64,000 nt of DNA from Campylorhamphus procurvoides (taxonomy: Eukaryota > Chordata > Aves > Passeriformes > Dendrocolaptidae). The DNA lies in assembly GCA_013396655.1 (NCBI GenBank), contig WBMV01008365.1:265847-329846 (forward strand), given 5' to 3'. The position numbers were made by a program, and so were the translations under genes. Shown here one piece after another: positions 13,215-26,131 of the stretch (position 1 is its first letter; the number at the start of each line of letters is the position of its first letter). A model generated the notes under the pieces. It had not been told where the DNA came from. It saw only the letters and a list, made by a program, of their open reading frames with translations, and made no database searches.

Positions 13215-16200
13215 TCAAATGCTGCTTTTGAGCACACCAGTCTTTTTCCTCCACTTTTTAGAGCCTCATCCTTGCCATAAAGCACCTACTCAATATAAAA
13301 GAATCACTCACAGATGCAGCAGCCTCAGATATTTGTTTGTTATTTAGACCAGGTTTCTTTAAGGTCTCAGTCCTGCACACACTCAAAGCACGTGAGCAAT
13401 GCCCTTGACTTCTGGAAGCTACTCACATGTTTTAACATGTACAAATGCCTGGGAGCTGGCAGGAGCCAGGCGTGTACAGGCATAGGGCAAGCTTTTAAAA
13501 GGGGAGAAAACTGTCCAGTTAATAAATTACTTGTTAACTGATTCTCCAGTTTCAAACAGAACAACTCAAGTGAAAACAACACAGAATACATGCATTTTGA
13601 GTCCAGCCCTGTGGGACCCCCATCATCTTGCCTTCCCTTTCCAAGACTTCCAAGAAGGCTGCACAAGGCACCCAGCCACCCAGCCCAGTGCGTGAGTGGG
13701 CACTTCATGCCAAATAGAATCATCCTTTAATTTTCTCAATTACCTCAGCAACCAAGAGCCCGTGTCTAGAGCTCTGCCATATTTCTGACAGTAAGTAATG
13801 CTTTTTCTGCAGTAAATTCAGTTAGTTATTCTTCACAAAGGAATTGTTTTTGAGGACATCCCGCTACATCTCTACATTTTATTTGTGAGAGGAAAAGAAC
13901 TTCTGACCTGGAACTGCACTTAGCAAAATATCTGTAGGCATACAAGACAAAATATTTTCCTAACATGAAGACATTTTTCTCAGCGAATAGTTGCATTGCA
14001 TTTTTCATATGACATTGTTAACACTTTTCATTTAACCACATCAGCATCCAAAAATCATGTAATGGACTTCCTCAGAATCATTTATGTTATACACACATGC
14101 ACACAAGATGAAGATGGATATATACGTAAAAAAAAAGCCAAGTTTTCCTTGGCTTGTTTTATACATTTAATGTTTACATTCTCTTCCAATTTTCTGTTTA
14201 TCAAAGCTGAAATTTGCATAAATCACACAGTTCCTGGAATTTGGGGCTTAGGAATGCAAAATATCACAGCATTGATTTTGAGAGGAAATAAAACTCTCCC
14301 TGGAGTCAGGGGAATCTCCAGATAATCAGAATCTGAATATTAGACCTGATGCTTGCATATGACAAAGCTGCAGCATACACAATAATTCTGTACAATTAAA
14401 AAGAGAGCTCACATGCAGTATCTTGGAAATAATTTGTAAATAAAAAAGCAGCCATTCTGCTTCATGGTTGGTTAAAGTTACAGGAACTCTTATCATCACA
14501 GAATCCAAGCCTTTCCTCACACAGCTTTTCTGACCGTAAAATGATCGTGTCATCTCTGCTTCTGCAATGACAGGATCAAAACCCACCAACTTTTTGTAGG
14601 AGCCAGATTCCTGAGCATGCAACAAAGCAACCCAGCCATCTCTGACAGTCAATATTTCTCCCAGTCTCTTGACTATTTCATCATCGTCTGGCCTAAAACC
14701 CTACATTTCCAGTGACAGTTTCACTCATGAATAACAGCTCAGGCAAATTCCCTTCCATGGGAAATAGTCAACCCTGGTTTTAATGGCAGTTTTGACAAGC
14801 TGAAAGGTTTTCCTGAGAGAAGGGAGTGGTGGGGAAAATGGCCCCACCAGCACCCATTATCTAAAAATAAAAGCATACACCAGTCACTGGGGGAAATGAT
14901 AACAAAATGCTATTGAGATTAAAGCCATGAACTCTTTGAGGCACTGATTTCCTGCCAGAAAGCTGTGCAAGAGCACAGTGCAGCATTATTCAGTCCCTTG
15001 CTGATCTTCTGAACACAGAGGGCAGCACCCGAGCACCCAGCTAGCACAGCAGAGCCCTCCAATACCTTCCAATTTTCATAATTTTAGAGCAAACAGCCCT
15101 TTGTGTTCAACCTCTGCAAAGAGCAAGGACTCGCCTCCCAAATTCTCAGCTAATGCTTGCTTCTTATCTGATCAGATGGATTTTACAGGCAAGACCCCAC
15201 ACTGTCTATTATTAGTATCATCATTCTCCCATGTCCTCTGTTTCTCAAGGGAGTAGGTTTAATGCAAAGCCTTTCTTACAGTTTCTATATCGTATCCCTT
15301 ACCCCTCCCTGCAGCCCTGAGATCTATTTTGATGAAAGAGGGAAAATATATCTATGTCTTTTAATAAAGCCCTACAATTTTCTTCAAAAGTAACCCTGAA
15401 TTTTTTGCTTACTTTTAGTCATTTACTTCTTATTTAGATAAAAATCAGAAAAATATCTATTTGTACGTGAAATTAAGTTTTTGAAGAAAAGTAAACTAAA
15501 AGAAACAAAACCAGCTCTGCCATGTGGCATGTAATAAGCAGTATTAATCCTTCATGCTGGCACAGCAGCATTCCTGCACTCTGGCACAAACACTGCCAAG
15601 GAAGGACCCACATGTCACCCATCACACAGCAAAGGGACGAGGCATCTAATAGGGCAGCAGCACCAGGTGTAGCTGCAAAGTAACTTAAGAAAATGTGGTC
15701 CTTTAGCAGAAAACCTTCAAGTTTCCTCTGTCAGAAAGGATGGAGTTTTCTGGACATGTTTTATCGTTGTCCATCTCCTTGCTTTTTTTGTTGGCACTTC
15801 CTTGGGAGGGTGCTAAAGATGGTAAAGTGACTGCAAAACTCTTTGCCCCCATCACCTGAAGGGCCAAGAACTTTGTCCCACTCATTCCTTCGATTAAGTA
15901 AAATGCCACTTAAGGATAATAACGTCTTACTGGAGTGCAGAGTTTCAGTGCCCAATTGCCAAGTATAAGAATATAATATTCAGCCTTAAATAGCCAATCT
16001 CCATTTGTAAAAAGCATTGCCAATAATAACCAGAAGCTTTCGTTTTTTAGAACAGGCATTCTTGGCAATTATTTGTGGTAATTTTGTCTCAAGCTGGTAC
16101 AATTTCATAAACAAAGTGATCTCATGCAGAGCTAGGAAAAACACTTTTTTATCATGCATGCAAACAGAATGAAGAATCAGAAACAACCTCCGAGGGGCAA

Positions 16201-17819
16201 ACTACGCAAAGATAATAGAAAGATGTTGTAATGGTAAAACTGTCATATTTAAACTGAACACCTTTTTTGGGGAGTTATAAAAAAGGCTCCAGCAACAAAC
16301 CCTAAGACCATGAGAGTTGTGTTTGCTGGGCAAGGTCAGGGCTTCCGTAAGACCTGAGCAAAGGCACAGTTGCATAAACTTACCAAAAAGAAGTAGAGTG
16401 CAGACTTTGTCTATCAGTGGTATACTTGATCTACCCATACATTTGAAGGTTGAAATCACAATTAGAGCCTAAGGACCGTAAAATAGCAGTCAACAACTCC
16501 CCCTCACTTCTCCTGCAGTCCCATTCACTCTCATCCTGTGTTTTAGTTTAACTGCTAGAGAGAAGGGAGAGCATCCAGCAAGTTTCCTATGTCATCTTCT
16601 AATGACTGGAAGAGTTGGGGCATCTCACCCTGTGGTCCCAGGCCACTGGCAAGGCAGGATGTTGCTTTGACTACTTGGGAACAGGGCTAGTACCCAGGGA
16701 ACTCTAGCATCTGCCTTGGCACCATGGTCATGGGACCTGGTGTGGCCAAAAGACCATCCAGGACAGCTGTTGTGCAGAGAGGAACACAGACTGCCTCCCC
16801 TTAACTCAGACGAATACAACCCTGTATGGACCAGTGCTATACAACCTAATGAGCTTTCCCGCTCTGCTTCAACACCTGTTTTCTATTTAACTACTTTATA
16901 AAAATAAAGGAGGTGGCACTGCACACAAAGTCCTTTAGCTGCTTACCAAGTCCCCAAAGGACCAGGTATTTTCCCATGCATCTTTAAAGTAATGTCAATT
17001 ACATTATACACACAAGCAAATATACACAGGGGACAATAGTATATCTTTTAATTAAGTATTACTATTGCTTCCACTGTCTCTTACTCTCTTTCTCATCAGA
17101 AGATAAGGAAGCAAGGTACTCTCACAGCTTGCCAAGCCTGCCCCACTGCTGTGCTGCAGCAGATGAGCCTCTGGTCTGAGCCCCTCCAGGAGCCTGTCCT
17201 TACCTGAGACTGGGCACCAACCTTTACATTGCTATTTTAAAAAGGTTATTCTCTCAGACAAAAATACCCACAGCATGATATCTTAAAAATGTTTTCTGGA
17301 AAAGGTTGACTATAATGGGGACAGGATTTCATCCAGAGCCCCTCATCTATCAACACTCATGGACCCACCTTAACAAATGATGCCTTAGGATTTTCATGAA
17401 TTTTTATACTTCTATGTAGTTTTTTACATTTAAAATAGCTAGCAACCTCTAACCCTGTGCTAGCTGTCTTAATGGTCAGATAATAGCTCGAACACCATAC
17501 CTGGGAAACATGTACCAGAGCTAAGACAATTAGATACCATGTTAGTCAAAACAAGAAAGCAAAGCCCAGCAACCTTGGGGAAGCTCCAATAAAGGAAAGT
17601 GGCATGAAGATGATGATAAAGGATGAAGTAAGGGGTTTTAAGATCTCCAACTGAATTCTAGGAGAGGCGTGCCATGGGGAGGAACCAAGGGAAGTTCTGG
17701 GTATGGACATGACTTAGATTGGATGCAAACTTTAGATATGATAATTGAGCAGTTTTATAAAATTAGTATGCTGCCACGTAGATGGGGCTTTCTCAGCTCC
17801 TACACCTTGTTGATATTTC

Positions 17820-17834
17820 TCACACACACACACN
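17820..17834. repeat. Short (CA)n microsatellite ending in an undetermined base
   Basis: About seven CA units run to 17833 and are followed by the only N of the window, at 17834, then TGTACT. The N probably marks a base the assembly could not resolve next to a length-variable repeat, so a frame read across this point is unreliable. Confidence 0.9.
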
Positions 17835-17938
17835 TGTACTCTGCATGTTTGAAGTGGTGGTGCTTGGAAAAGAGCTCTCATGGTATTCCTGAGGCCGTGA
17901 GTTCAACCTAGCACCGGTCTTTTCTATCTGTTACTTGT

Positions 17939-17950
17939 CAACACGTGTTG
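17939..17950. repeat. Perfect 12-bp palindrome with E-box core
   Basis: CAACACGTGTTG equals its own reverse complement and contains CACGTG, the E-box bound by bHLH-ZIP factors such as MYC/MAX and USF. It abuts the 10-bp tandem array at 17952. The palindrome is directly seen; factor binding is only possible. Confidence 0.6.
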
Positions 17951-17951
17951 T

Positions 17952-18000
17952 ACTCTTTTATAGTCTTTTATACTTTATATACTCTTTTATACTCCTTTAT
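17952..18000 (-). repeat. 10-bp tandem array of TATA-like units
   Basis: Five units follow each other: ACTCTTTTAT, AGTCTTTTAT, ACTTTATAT (9 bp), ACTCTTTTAT, ACTCCTTTAT, with a partial sixth (ATTCTGT). On the minus strand each unit reads ATAAAAGAGT or close, so the array presents a TATAAAAG-like box about every 10 bp, one helical turn. It borders the palindrome at 17939-17950. No gene or LTR frame was found that would use it. Confidence 0.75.
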
Positions 18001-19377
18001 ATTCTGTACCCCAAAACCCTATTAGTAAAAGAACTCTTCTCTACTTTACCCACATAAAGTTGTCTTGGAAAGTTTTTTCCCCCCTCTCCTTATGGCAACG
18101 CAAAACACACACCAAGTTCACAGTTGACATCCTCTCTGCTCTTCACTGAGCTCAGCGGATGGTGCCTTTAAAGCATAAGCATATTTACTTATCTGGCTTT
18201 AAGCTGTAAGCACAACCTAAAAGGATGTTGAACACAATTAGTAACCAAATACTATAAATCCCACAGTGAACATAGGCAGTCATATATAAATTATACAAGA
18301 TCATGGAAATTAATTTCTACATGAACATAGGCAAACCAATTTTTCAGGGATTACTCTTGTAATTCCTTTATCAAACTGAAGAGTATCTCTTATCCAACAC
18401 TTGCTTTAAATTTAGTAAATCAAATGCCCGCAACAGATGATAAGGATGGGTTAGAAAACGAAAATGAGGTAAATTTTACTAAAAAAAAGTCAGAATACTT
18501 TTCTAGTTTCACCATAATTTCTAAACTTTCACAGCAAAGCTTAATCCAGCTCCATAGGGAGCAGAGACAACACAGGAGTCCTGCTGCATAGCAGTGCTCT
18601 GGATGGCAGAGCAGGGCTGGATCCTGGTCACTGGGTACCAGCAGCAGCAAGTCCTTTTATAGGCACGTGCCTACATGCAGACAGATTCCTCTGTCGTGTG
18701 GCATTTACAGCTGACATACAGGAAAACAAAGCCAAGAGAAAGCACTGTACAACCACTGCTCCAGAGTCCCTGGGCAGGGAGCCGCTGAGGGCTCCTCAAT
18801 CCGCTCAGAACACGTGGGAACAACCAGGAGGTTCTGGGAGGGTACAGTGACAACTGGGCTTGGAGAGCTTAGGTGACACTCAGGTGCAAAGATATCAACT
18901 TATGGGGGCATTTTAAATACCCTCAAACATCTTGCCTGGCCTCCTCCACCACTGAAGCTCTCCTATGACTCCAGTGCCACATGTACTAACACTTGGCAAG
19001 TGTCTGGGCCACCCTGAAATATCTCATAGGCATTAGAAGCATGTTTCAGCCTTTTCAGTCTCTCCACACTCAAAACCAAGACTTGCCCAGGGATGCTCCA
19101 AATCTCTGCAACTACCTACAGCAGCTGTAGGGAGCTGGGAAAGGGCTTGTTTGAACAGTGCACTCCTTCCACGGGGTCAAGCCAACCCTTAACTGTATTT
19201 CGACATCTCCCCTCCACATGCTGCAGTAACACACAGCAGTACAAGAACAGTCCTTGATGATTTAGCTCTTCCACACTGAGAAGCTTGAAAAATCATTCTC
19301 CATGCTATGTATTTGAAACAGTTTTAGTCTGAAGTACAGACACATCAGGGTGGCAAGTTCAAGTTAACCATCCTATT

Positions 19378-19422
19378 TAAAAAAAAAAAAACCTGCAACA
19401 ACAAAGAACCAAACAAATAATC
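19378..19422. repeat. Poly(A) and A/C-rich tract
   Basis: A run of about 13 A is followed by AACAACAAAG and CCAAACAAAT. Low complexity, with no flanking duplication visible that would mark a retrocopy tail. Confidence 0.8.
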
Positions 19423-19729
19423 ACAATCATGCTTGAGCTGAGGTAAAACACTGTTTACCCTTCTTATTCAATGTGTGTTTATGCAACCAATTCTGTACAA
19501 GTTATTACAGACAGCTCTACAGACCAAGGTACTGATGATAACAGGCACCAAAGAGTGTGTCATGCTCAACAAATCCAACTCCGTATCTCACTCAGGCCCA
19601 AGGGAATCAAGTGATTTTTTAAATAAGGAAAAAAAACAACAAACTTCTCCTAAGCCATCCTATCTCACAGGACAGTCTGTGCATGGGTGGAGGAGTACAT
19701 GTGCAATGGTTAATTTAACTTAGGCTCAG

Positions 19730-19748
19730 CATGCTCAAACTGAGCATG
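19730..19748. repeat. Perfect 8-bp inverted repeat
   Basis: CATGCTCA and TGAGCATG flank AAC. A further GCTCAG sits on each side (19724 and about 19754), so the same hexamer family occurs several times within 35 bp. Confidence 0.7.
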
Positions 19749-19985
19749 TTTCTGCTCAGCAGAGGTTGTTCAGACTGGTATTGTCACAGCACACTGTTCC
19801 TCAACTGGGTGGAGTATGGAAAACATGCAGAGTGCATTATTGTTCGATGTTCAGTGGAAATAGTAAAATTAATATCAGTAGAAACCCATTTACATTTTTA
19901 TATTTCAAAAGATAGCTCATTTTTCTTCCTACGAATAAAATGGAATCAAGCTTGCACTTAAATGGGTTAGTGCTTCTCTGTAGCT

Positions 19986-20122
19986 CCGCATGACACAGCC
20001 TAAGGTGGTACGTGGAGCGAGCTCTGTCGGATCTCATTGACAGCAAGAAGCAAGGCAACACGCGTGGGGCCGGAATGCAAGCCGGTGCTCCAACTTTTCT
20101 CCTCGCTTGTAATATGCATGCG
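19986..20122. other. Dense CpG cluster
   Basis: Ten CpGs in 137 bases, including ACGCGTGG and two GCCGG, in surroundings that are nearly CpG-free. The segment shows no repeat similarity I recognise and no supported coding frame. It is too small for a standard CpG island. Confidence 0.45.
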
Positions 20123-22459
20123 TAGTTTGGGGGCAGCAGAGCCTCTTACTGCAAGACAAATTCAGAGCTAAAAGGATATGGCAGCCCTCTACACTGTAGT
20201 CTGATTGCATTAGACTGAGCACAACACAAGAAATAAATATTTAGACAGGGTAGATGGCACCCTGAACACATCCAAGTGTCAGTTTTGATCTCCAACAAGT
20301 GAAAAGCACCCTCCTCTTCCTGTGCTCACGTGAAGCTCACCACCTCTCACTGCCTCATCCAGATGGTGTGCGGGCAGAGCTCTTCTGCTTCATTCCTAGA
20401 CAAAAACCTAGCTAAAAACCACAGCCAATCTGCCATGTTATTTCTATCTTTGTACTGGCTCATCTATCACTGCCCGTGCATCTACTGCTGCACACGCTCC
20501 TTTGTTGCTGCTGTTTAGGATTAGAAAGAAAGGACAAAAAAATCTCCAAGCCCTGCATTACAATTGAGCTTCAGCTGCACAGTAGGTAATTAAGAAATTT
20601 GGGAGCTTGCAACTTCCCAGGAGGTAGTGGACTTAATTAAAATTAAAGCAGTTCATTTGAAGAGGGTGGTGTGCCCCTCTTTATGCCAAACTTCAGGCCC
20701 ATGGAAACCCCTCACTGGTAGCTATGTAAGCTCTGAGTATTAGGATAAATGTTTTCATATGCAAATCGAGCAGCATTCCTCAGTGCCCTGCCTACAGAGC
20801 CGCTTTATTGCTTCTCCCACACAGTTGTGGCCAGCAAACAAAAGGCAACCTGTGTTTATAAGGCACTGGCCTGACATTCAAGAAATCTGTGCTCAAAATA
20901 CTCTGCTGTGCCAAATGTCAGCAATGTGATGTGGGCAGGTCAAGCACTGCTCTGACTCACAGTTCCCCCATCAGGAAAAATGGAAACAATTCATACTTCT
21001 CTCCCACTTAACCTGTATAAAACCATGAAGTTTTCAGAACAGGAATGGACTCCAATTACAGAGAAGCACAGCATCAATAGAGGCAGGTGCCCTTTCCACA
21101 TCCTCAGTGCCATCTCAGAGAAGAGAAACACAGGACCAGGTGCTACATCCTCTTCCTCCTGCTCCTCAGGCTGCCAACAAACCAATTCACACTGGGTATG
21201 TCTGGTCACTGCAACACCCAGTCCCAGCCCTGTCTGGGCTCAGCAGCCACCAGCGGTTTTAGGGGACATTGGACAGCGGCATGGGGGCTTTGCTGAGTGG
21301 GATGCAGGGAACAGCAGTTCCCTCTGCACTGGAGAATTCGACCCGATTACAGCTGCCGACAGCAGAATGAGAGAAGAAGAAGTTAATCTGCAATTTGTGA
21401 CAGCAGAGGTTCTGCTGGATTCAAACTAATTGCCCACCATTAGCTGTAATTGGTGCATATCTTCCAATGCAGGCAAAGTCTGTATTTGTTCTAGGAGGAG
21501 AAGCAACCATAGCTTCAAGGGGTGAAGCAAAAACAAGTACATCCCTTACAGTAGTACCAGTCAGGGCAAGCACAATGTCCTCAAGGATGCTGCATCATTG
21601 CCAGCCATGTTCCTCCTCCATTCAACCTGTAGAGAGCTTCCTCACCCACAGCAGAAGATGAAGAGGCAAGTTATACCACCTAAAACTGTCAACAGCAATG
21701 AGGAGCTGAACAAGTAAAGAGCTAAATATATGTTAAACATAAGCTAAACATAAGCAATGCAGGTGAAGCCCAGAAGAGTTATGGCAGTGGATTGCCTAGG
21801 AAAGCATTAGAAAAGTATGGTCAAGTGACCAAATGATGTTTTGTACTACAGGGTGTATTAAGAAGATGCAATAAAAGAATTCAAAGCCGTAAAGGAGAGT
21901 AACAAGGCACATGGGTAAGGATTTTCATGAGGCATCCTGCCTGCTTGAACACAACAGAGCCTGAAATGGAAGTTGACAGTACAAAAGGAGGAAAAATTAT
22001 CCTAGTGATACAACCTGTAGTTGTGGGTGCCCAGATCCTGTTCTGACACCTGAAAAAGCACTGGCCCACAACAGTGAACCAGGACAACTTAATTGCTGTT
22101 TCAAGATAGTTACTGTTGCTGGGCTGTTCTTCTTTCAATACACATTAGTCCATCTGAGCTGTTCAAGTTTCCATTTGCAGGCTCCCAGCCTCTCTAGCAC
22201 CACCCCATCACAGCTTCCCTAGAACAGGGTTATCTTGAAAAACATAACAAAACAACTGCATCAGATGGAAAGAGTGGAATGAAACACCCAATAACCATAA
22301 TAGTTTCTTCTATGTGGCTTTTGAATGTCACTCAGCTTTCCTGGAAACTGTTTAAGCATTCTTGCAGCTCAGCCACTACTATGCAAAAGGCTGAGGATCT
22401 AAGGTGGAAAGCAGAAAATACTTGGAAAAGAGGACAGTAAAGCTTAAGTGAAACAAGAA

Positions 22460-22483
22460 ACAAAACAAACAAACAAACAAACC
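22460..22483. repeat. (CAAA)n simple repeat
   Basis: About five to six CAAA/ACAA units in tandem, 240 bp to the left of the CR1 remnant at 22725. No clear link between the two. Confidence 0.85.
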
Positions 22484-22724
22484 CTACAAATATCAACAAG
22501 ATTTGTAAATGAGAAAGAAAACTGCGCACAGAAGCAGTCTTCTCCAAAATTAACAAAGTCACTTCTTGCATCTCATAGAATCGACTGCAATAACCCACCA
22601 GTTCATATCCCGTCCCAGTAACAGCACATGACATGCACAGCATTTGCCTTTATTTTGTGTAATCCAATACATTCTGTCCTACCTGGTCCAAAAATGCTTT
22701 TGTAAGCATTTGGAGACAAACAGC

Positions 22725-22771
22725 AAGGCTAGATGGATTCTTTGGTTTGACCCACTATCATGTTCTTACTC
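22725..22771 (+). mobile_element. CR1 LINE 3'-terminal remnant (old subfamily)
   Basis: The stretch GGCTAGATGGATTCTTTGG, followed by TTTGACCCACTATCATGTTCTTAC, closely follows the 3' end of older CR1 subfamilies, which typically read GGCTAGATGGACC...TTTGGTCTGACCC, then AGTATGG, then TTCTTATG. The usual middle AGTATGG is partly altered. Only about 45-60 bp can be recognised; sequence further left may belong to the same copy but is too diverged to call by eye. Confidence 0.7.
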
Positions 22772-25700
22772 CACACAACTAAGGCACGATGAATTGGCAG
22801 CACCAGATGCAGCACATCTGAGTGATAAGGAGTCATCAGACAGTCATTACTTCGGAGGGATGCATCTTCTGTGTGCCATACTGTAAACTAAATTCTCACT
22901 AGGAAAATAGGAAAGCTTCCCTCTCTTTGTCAACAAAAGACAACTAATTGCTCGAGTTACCAGGAATCGAGACAGATTCTATATATCCACTTCAAGTACC
23001 TTAAATACACAAGAACACAACAGAGGTTGTGCATAAACCTGTAACACAATAGTGAAGGAAAGAAAAATGGTTAATTTATTCTAATAAAAATCATGCAGGC
23101 TAAGCAGGCAGCTGCCAATTGCTCTGTTTAAAAAGCCCCTATTAAAAGATGCAGTTTTTCATGTGAAGTATTTTGATTGTGACTATGCTCACTGGCACCT
23201 GAATTACTGCAAAGATGAAACGATTGATTTTGCCAGAGTCTGCGTGCAAGAAAAAGCCTTAGGCATTCTTTCTTTCAGTCTATTCCTACTCAACTAAGCA
23301 CTACAGAAGTGTTTCAGAGCACTGAAGTCCTCTTCAGTCTTAATTAAACCGTTTATTCAGTCAAGTTCCCAAGATTTTTGGTGAGAACAGTTCTCCTGCA
23401 TTGTGTTCTGCTTTCGGAGGGTTGCACAAGACACCATCTGAGAAAATCTCCCAGTGGCCTTGCAAGTCACAGCAAGTGATGAGATGTCACTTCACAGCAG
23501 CAACAGTTCAATCCCACATTTTCATATGCTTTACCTCAAGTAGGGTGTTTTCATGCTATTGTTTTCCCTTACTGACTGAGGTTGGAACAAGCTCAAATCA
23601 CAAAGCAAGTTGTCTGACAAGGCCATGTTTTCCATTTCAGTCTCAAAGCAGCTCATAAAAAGCAAATTTGACAAAATTACAATGAGAAATCTGAAACTCA
23701 TCCCCCCAGGTACATCACAGATGCAGGAATTTCTGACAAAACAGCCCAGTTTTGCCTTGTGTTTGGCTATAGATTTCGATAGTTTTCTGCAGAACTGCTG
23801 TGAGGCTACTGGAGCAGGAGATTTCGAAGCTAGCAAGCCAGAGGGGAGCCTGGATGAGTACCTCAGCAAAAGGCAAGGATTTATTTCTTGCCTAAGGCCG
23901 ACTTTAGCACTCCAGCTGTCTTGTTCGTCCATCTATTTGCCTCCTCTGAGGCACAGGAGGCAGTGTCTCCCCCCACAGGGCTACAAGCATATTAAAGAGC
24001 AAGAGACAAATTACTAACGAGCATTAACCTTCTTACCTGCTTACAATTAGGAGAGATAAAAAGAGTTGCTTTAAGCACAGTTATGACCAAGATCTGGTGC
24101 CTCAGACCTGGTCTTGATGATCAAAATCCCGAAAATCTAAGGACATACTAGTGAGACAGAAATGCAGAACCTGGCCAGGGGCTCATTTACAAGGATGCTT
24201 ATTTCAAATCACCAGTGGCCCCAATTAGCCCACAGGCTGAGGAAATGCCTTCAGAGGGCACATTCTTTTATTGCTGCCTCCAAAGGAGCACGATTAAAAG
24301 GGTTCACAGTATCTTTGCCACAGTGGGAGCATCAAGTCAAATGTGAAATAAGCAAGGAAGGCAAGCGGATCACTTATTTCCCCCGAGAGAAAATGATGGA
24401 TGCTGACAGGCTGATAAAACCACTAAAACCTGATCATACTCACCACACGGCAGGGTCAAACAAATCCGATGCAAATCTCTTCAGTGATTCCCACAGCTGT
24501 ATGACAGGCAAAGCAACATCAGGTGAGGATTAAATTGAGAAATTAACTCTCCAACACTGTAGGAACTGAATGTTGTAGTATTTCGGAAATCTTTGAAAGA
24601 CATTTCCCCATCTAGGCCTTTAAATCCAAAAATCCCTCTCCAAAAAGTGAGCTCTAAAACAACACACAAGAATTCACAGAGTGGATAAAATCACCACACA
24701 TGAGGTCACCATGAAATATCAAATAAAGATGTGGTTCTGCAGAGGGAGATGTTTCATTGACTGGACTAAGCTTTCCCATGGCACTGTCTTCATGGTGATA
24801 ACACAGGAACAATGTTAGCAGAGGTCTGTACAGCCCACTCAGAGACAGAGCCCGTCCTCCTTGGCAACATCTCTACAGAAACATTCTTTCTGCTCTGGTT
24901 CAGATTTTGACATTTACAGAGAGGCTTAGAGGGAGGTTTCCCACCTCTACCAACCACACTCAGTGTTTGTTTGCCCTGTTAAGACACTCAGGTTTGGTCT
25001 CTTACTTGCACCCTTACCCACGCTCTGACACACGTGCTGGCTGCGTGCTGGTCCTTGGGCCCCATCAAGACCTCTCTCCAGGTCTGAACCACCACAGCCC
25101 ATGGACACCTGAGGCTAAAGGGTCTGTGCCAAAGCCCAGGGAAGCAGGCTGCCTGGCCTGTGCTGGGAGGGGGCATTGCTGCATCACCTCCCCATCAGGA
25201 AGGTGCCAACAAAGACAGCACATTTCACAGCTTGGTTTTGCCACTCAGCAAGCAAGTATGCAAATGCTACAGACTGTCTCTGACCATCATTAGCCATTTG
25301 CAGGACTCAGATGTGCAATGAAGAAGAAACCCATTGATGAGCTTGCAGATTCCGGCTCTGCAAGAAGCAGTATGTATTTATTTAATTTCCAGCACTGATC
25401 CCTGAAGCAAGCACAGCCTGTTAGAAAAAAAAAACACACCTTGCAATGGAAGTCATAGCTCTGTTGAAATCTGTGTTATGAATGTGACACACTCAATTTT
25501 AAAGGAGTGAAGGCTGAAAGCCAGGGCCTGCAGCTCAGCTGGAAGGGCTGAAGTACTTGGATGAGAAAGCCCATATGCATCTGAGGTTTCCTTGGACTAC
25601 TGTAATTTTTCATAGTCAGACTGTTGAGCAAACTGGACACTGTTGCCTTCTGCACAAGCTGCCAGGGCAGGCTGTACACTTGGCCAGCTCCTCAGCACAA

Positions 25701-26056
25701 CCAAACTGCCACTGGCTGGGCAAGAATCAACAAAACACAATTTAAAATGGATTCTTCTCCTTGCTGTCCCGAGCACCCCAGCAGCCATGGCCACCCTATT
25801 CCCAAGTGCACCAGTGTGGTGTGTTCCTGCTTCTTCCTCTCAGCTGGCCTTACTATAATGTATGAACAGTGTCATCCTCCTTTTGGGCAGATGCAAAGCT
25901 GCAGGAGATGACAAGGTGACAAGAAAAAGCTTCCCCTTTGCTCCTTTTAAGCAAGTCACATTGAATTCTTCCCACTTTACCTCACCTCCCTAAAAATCCA
26001 GACAGCCTTTTAATCCACACACACAGTGCTCTGTGGCAATATAGCACACACCTAAT

Positions 26057-26131
26057 TAAAAAAAATAAATAAAAACCCCAACAAACCAAAATACAAAAAA
26101 ACCCCAACAACAAAACAAACCAAAAAAAAAT
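26057..26131. repeat. A/C-rich low-complexity tract
   Basis: Seventy-five bases almost entirely A and C, with TAAA units at the left and CCAAAA/CAACAA units at the right. No coding or RNA signal. Confidence 0.85.

Larger units (their letters stand above)
10800..17800. other. Noncoding unique DNA
   Basis: No supported gene. The longest frame (minus, 11741-12124, 127 codons) ends in the A/C-rich tract and has no recognisable domain. A TATAAAAATAAAGGAGG stretch at about 16896-16912 resembles the 3' part of some LTRs, but no partner features were found. The rest shows no repeat or motif cluster I can defend. Confidence 0.65.
18005..22700. other. Noncoding unique DNA
   Basis: Contains the CpG cluster at 19986-20122, an inverted repeat at 19730, and a doubled TAAACATAAGC unit near 21732-21753. 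The frame at 20980-21429 (149 codons) has a biased, low-complexity middle (Ser, Cys, Gln, Pro) and no known domain, so it is not called a gene. Confidence 0.65.

Noticed and set aside
16715..16735. REST/NRSF (RE1)-like sequence around GCACCATGG
   Set aside because: The central GCACCATGG matches but the outer half-sites do not; about 13 of 19 positions.
16890..16915. LTR-like TATAAAAATAAAGGAGG
   Set aside because: No TG...CA ends, target duplication or other LTR landmarks found.
17890..17915. tRNA B-box-like GAGTTCAACCTAGC
   Set aside because: It departs from GGTTCGANTCC at key positions, and no A box or cloverleaf is present.
20980..21429. 149-codon frame (+)
   Set aside because: Start methionine and composition look random, with a Ser/Cys/Gln-rich middle and no known motif.
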